From Magnetospirillum sp. 64-120 (GTDB lineage: Bacteria > Pseudomonadota > Alphaproteobacteria > Rhodospirillales > Magnetospirillaceae), in NCBI GenBank assembly GCA_001898825.1, contig MKVK01000019.1, forward strand, positions 62,001 to 126,000: a stretch of DNA of 64,000 nucleotides. Direction: 5' to 3'. Each line of letters begins with the position of its first letter. Within the stretch, counting starts at the first letter, position 1. Made by a program: the position numbers and the translations under genes. Below, piece after piece: positions 61,904-64,000 of this stretch. The notes beneath the pieces were generated by a model, which worked only from the letters and a program-made list of their open reading frames with translations, did not search any database and was not told the origin of the DNA.

Positions 61904-63238
61904 TCACGGATAGCATTCCTGGAAGCGCACCGGCTGGCCGGCGGGGTCGCCGATCAACTGGCCGTCGCTCATCACCAGACGGCCGCGGATGATGGTGGCC
62001 ATGGGCCAGCCCTGCACCTTCTTGCCGTCGAACGGCGTCCAGCCGCAGCGGCTGACGATCCACTGGTTGGTGATGGTGCGTTCCGCCTTCATGTCCACCA
62101 GGGTGAAGTCGGCGTCGTAACCCAAGGCGATACGGCCCTTGCCGGCGATGTTGTAGATGCGCTGCGGCCCGGCCGAGGTCAGGTCGACGAAGCGTTCCAG
62201 GGTCAGGCGGCCCTGGTTGACGTGGTCCAGCATGAGGGGGACCAGGGTCTGCACCCCGGTCATGCCCGACGGCGACTGGGGATAGGGCTTGTCCTTTTCT
62301 TCCCGCGTGTGCGGCGCGTGGTCCGATCCCAGAACGTCGACGACGCCGTTCTGGATGGCCCGCCACAACGCGCCGCGATGGGAATTCTCGCGGATCGGCG
62401 GGTTCATCTGGGCGTAGGTGCCCAGTTCCTCGTAACATTCGGGGGCGAACAGGGTCAGGTGCTGGGGCGTGGTCTCCACCGTCACCAGATCCTTGTGACC
62501 GGCCAGGAAGTCCATTTCCTCGGCGGTGGTCACGTGCAGGACGTGGACCCGGCGCTTGGCGGCCTCGGCCAGCTTGACCAGACGCTTGGTGGCCAAAAGC
62601 GCGGTTTCGGCGTCGCGCCAGATGTGATGGGCGCGGGGGTGTCCGGCGCCTTCGGCGATGGACTTGCGGGCGATCAGGCGGGCCTCGTCCTCGCAATGAA
62701 CGGCGATGCGGCGGTACCCTTGGGCGATCACCTTGGCCAGGGTCTCGTCGTCGGCCACCAGCAAGTTGCCGGTTGAAGACCCCATGAAGATCTTGATGCC
62801 GGCGCAGCCGGGGATGCGTTCCCACTCGGCCAGATGGGCGATGTTGTCGGACGCCGCCCCCAGGAAGAAGGCGTGGTCGGTCCACGACCGCCCTTGGGCG
62901 CGGGTCAGCTTGTCCTTCAATTCCACGTCGGTGGTGGTGCCGGGCTTGGTGTTGGGCATTTCGAAGAACGCCACCACGCCGCCCATGGCCGCCGCCGCCG
63001 ATCCGGTGGACAGGTCTTCCTTGTGCTCCAGGCCCGGTTCGCGGAAATGCACCTGGGTGTCGATGACGCCGGGCAGCACGTGCAGGCCATGGCAGTCGAT
63101 CTTGTCGGCCATGGAGGCGCCGCGCAGGTCGCCGATGGCGGCGATGCGGCCGGCGCGGATGCCGACATCGGCGGTGGCGGTGCCGTTCGGGGTCACCACG
63201 GTACCGTTGGACAGGACCAGATCGAAGCTTTGCGACAT
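61904..63238 (-). CDS. pyrC: Dihydroorotase
   Basis: A 444-residue amidohydrolase of the class I dihydroorotase group. Metal ligands appear in QVHFREPG, the bridging-lysine region GIKIFMGSSTG, VHCEDEARL, VLHVTTAEE and the catalytic LGSDHAPHTREEK. It closes carbamoyl-aspartate to dihydroorotate in pyrimidine synthesis. The downstream-facing neighbour asnB lies 2 bases upstream on the same strand, so the two are probably co-transcribed. Confidence 0.94.
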   Translation of the reverse strand: MSQSFDLVLSNGTVVTPNGTATADVGIRAGRIAAIGDLRGASMADKIDCHGLHVLPGVIDTQVHFREPGLEHKEDLSTGSAAAAMGGVVAFFEMPNTKPGTTTDVELKDKLTRAQGRSWTDHAFFLGAASDNIAHLAEWERIPGCAGIKIFMGSSTGNLLVADDETLAKVIAQGYRRIAVHCEDEARLIARKSIAEGAGHPRAHHIWRDAETALLATKRLVKLAEAAKRRVHVLHVTTAEEMDFLAGHKDLVTVETTPQHLTLFAPECYEELGTYAQMNPPIRENSHRGALWRAIQNGVVDVLGSDHAPHTREEKDKPYPQSPSGMTGVQTLVPLMLDHVNQGRLTLERFVDLTSAGPQRIYNIAGKGRIALGYDADFTLVDMKAERTITNQWIVSRCGWTPFDGKKVQGWPMATIIRGRLVMSDGQLIGDPAGQPVRFQECYP

Positions 63239-63240
63239 GT

Positions 63241-64000
63241 CTACCTCGCGGACAGGGTGTCGAAGACGTCGGCATGGGGGGCCGCGCCTAAGATATGGAT
63301 TTGGTGCCAGAGCGCATAGAAAAGCAAGGACCAGCGGGCAAAAGCCGTCTTCTTGCCGGTGTCGGCGAACAAGCGTTCCACTTGGCCGGGCAGGGCGATC
63401 TGGGCGATGCCGGGCTGGGCGGCGACCAGGGCGCCCAGTTCAGGGCGCGCCGCCATCCATTCGCCCACCGGCACGGTGAAGCCGCGTTTCTTGGCGAAGG
63501 GCTTGGCCTGGGGCATGACGCGGTCCAGCCACAAACGCAGGATGTGCTTGCCCAGGCCGTTGCGGATTTTCCAGCGATCAGCCAGGGAAAAGGCGAAATC
63601 CGCCACCACCGGGTCCAGGAAAGGCACACGGCCTTCGATGGCGTTGGCCATCAGGCAGCGGTCGGCCTTGATCAGCAGGTCGTTGGGCAGCCAGTCGGCG
63701 CAGTCGATGGCCTGGGCCGCCTGCAACCGCGAGCGCCCGACGACCGAGCATTCCCGCGCTTCGGCCAAAGCGAAGCGGTCGCGCCAGCCGGACAGGGGGC
63801 GCAAGACCTCCAGCTTGTCGAAGGTTCCCTTGCGCCGCATGCGCTTGGACAACGGCCAGGGCAGCGCCGCCTTGCGATAACGGCCATAGCCACCGAACAA
63901 TTCGTCGCCGCCTTCGCCGGACAGGATGACTTTCACGTCCTGACGCGCCCGTTGCCCCAGCTTGAAGGTGGGCAGGCAGGCGTAATCGGCGGCCGGGTCA
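63241..64000 (-). CDS. Asparagine synthetase B family, 3' part (runs off the window)
   Basis: The C-terminal ~252 residues of a glutamine-hydrolysing asparagine synthetase-like protein: ILSGEGGDELFGGYGRYRKA is the synthetase-domain motif, with DLLIKADRCLMANAIEGRVP and LPNDLL typical of the family. The frame stays open to the right edge (DPAADYACLPTFKLGQRARQ), so the N-terminal glutaminase domain is outside. Members also act in surface-polysaccharide clusters, so the exact role is open. Confidence 0.9.
   Translation of the reverse strand, partial: DPAADYACLPTFKLGQRARQDVKVILSGEGGDELFGGYGRYRKAALPWPLSKRMRRKGTFDKLEVLRPLSGWRDRFALAEARECSVVGRSRLQAAQAIDCADWLPNDLLIKADRCLMANAIEGRVPFLDPVVADFAFSLADRWKIRNGLGKHILRLWLDRVMPQAKPFAKKRGFTVPVGEWMAARPELGALVAAQPGIAQIALPGQVERLFADTGKKTAFARWSLLFYALWHQIHILGAAPHADVFDTLSAR

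Overview
The window looks like a chromosomal stretch of an alphaproteobacterium of the order Rhodospirillales, most like Magnetospirillum and its relatives. The core genes are GC-rich. They include the alphaproteobacterial F1-ATPase inhibitor zeta, an LdtR-type MarR regulator, a chemoreceptor with a C-terminal PilZ domain and another with a C-terminal hemerythrin. Taxonomy is inferred from gene content only.

Layout. (1) 1 to about 12.24 kb is the right part of a mobile island of a different, sphingomonad-like style. It carries an XRE regulator, DUF932, DUF736 and a large ParB-like protein. It also carries a crcB plus CDF-family operon behind a fluoride riboswitch, an arsR-arsC-acr3-arsH arsenic operon, a fitAB-type toxin-antitoxin pair, and a large serine recombinase whose 3' end runs into a complete tRNA-Arg(CCG). 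About 250 bp further right lies the orphan 5' half of a second tRNA-Arg(CCG), which appears to be the host gene split by the island. (2) 12.3-30.9 kb is mostly core: a DsrC/TusE-like protein and a CRP/FNR regulator with FNR/NNR-type boxes between them, c-di-GMP signalling genes, an FAH-family enzyme, a GntR regulator, pyk, an SLC13 transporter, purS, purC, a PilZ chemoreceptor, an NRDE protein, the ATPase inhibitor, a proline-rich toxin-like protein and purB. An AT-rich YaaC-family gene sits between two near-identical terminator hairpins at 22.2-23.7 kb.

(3) 30.86-45.26 kb is a complete 14.4 kb integrative element inserted in the first codons of purB. It supplies a new purB start, so purB stays intact, and the original start codon and first codons are stranded at the far end. 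It carries a tyrosine integrase, a resolvase, a SIR2-domain protein, a type I restriction-modification system (hsdR, hsdM, hsdS), an XRE regulator, two envelope proteins, a 1 kb repeat-rich non-coding region and six small, mostly overlapping genes of unknown function. It is a mobile defence element and the best place here to look for something undescribed.

(4) 45.3-64 kb is core again: a MarR/LdtR-type regulator, two ParA-like ATPases that end in a membrane helix, nadE, gltX, cysS, a polytopic membrane protein, a NicO/DUF1007 metal pair with a Zur-like operator, metC, a 35-residue membrane peptide, radC, a hemerythrin chemoreceptor, pyrC and the 3' part of asnB, which runs off the right edge.

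Taken together, the core genes cover purine, pyrimidine, NAD and tRNA-charging metabolism and motility or redox signalling. The two islands add metal and fluoride resistance (left) and phage defence (middle). No rRNA genes or CRISPR arrays were seen.
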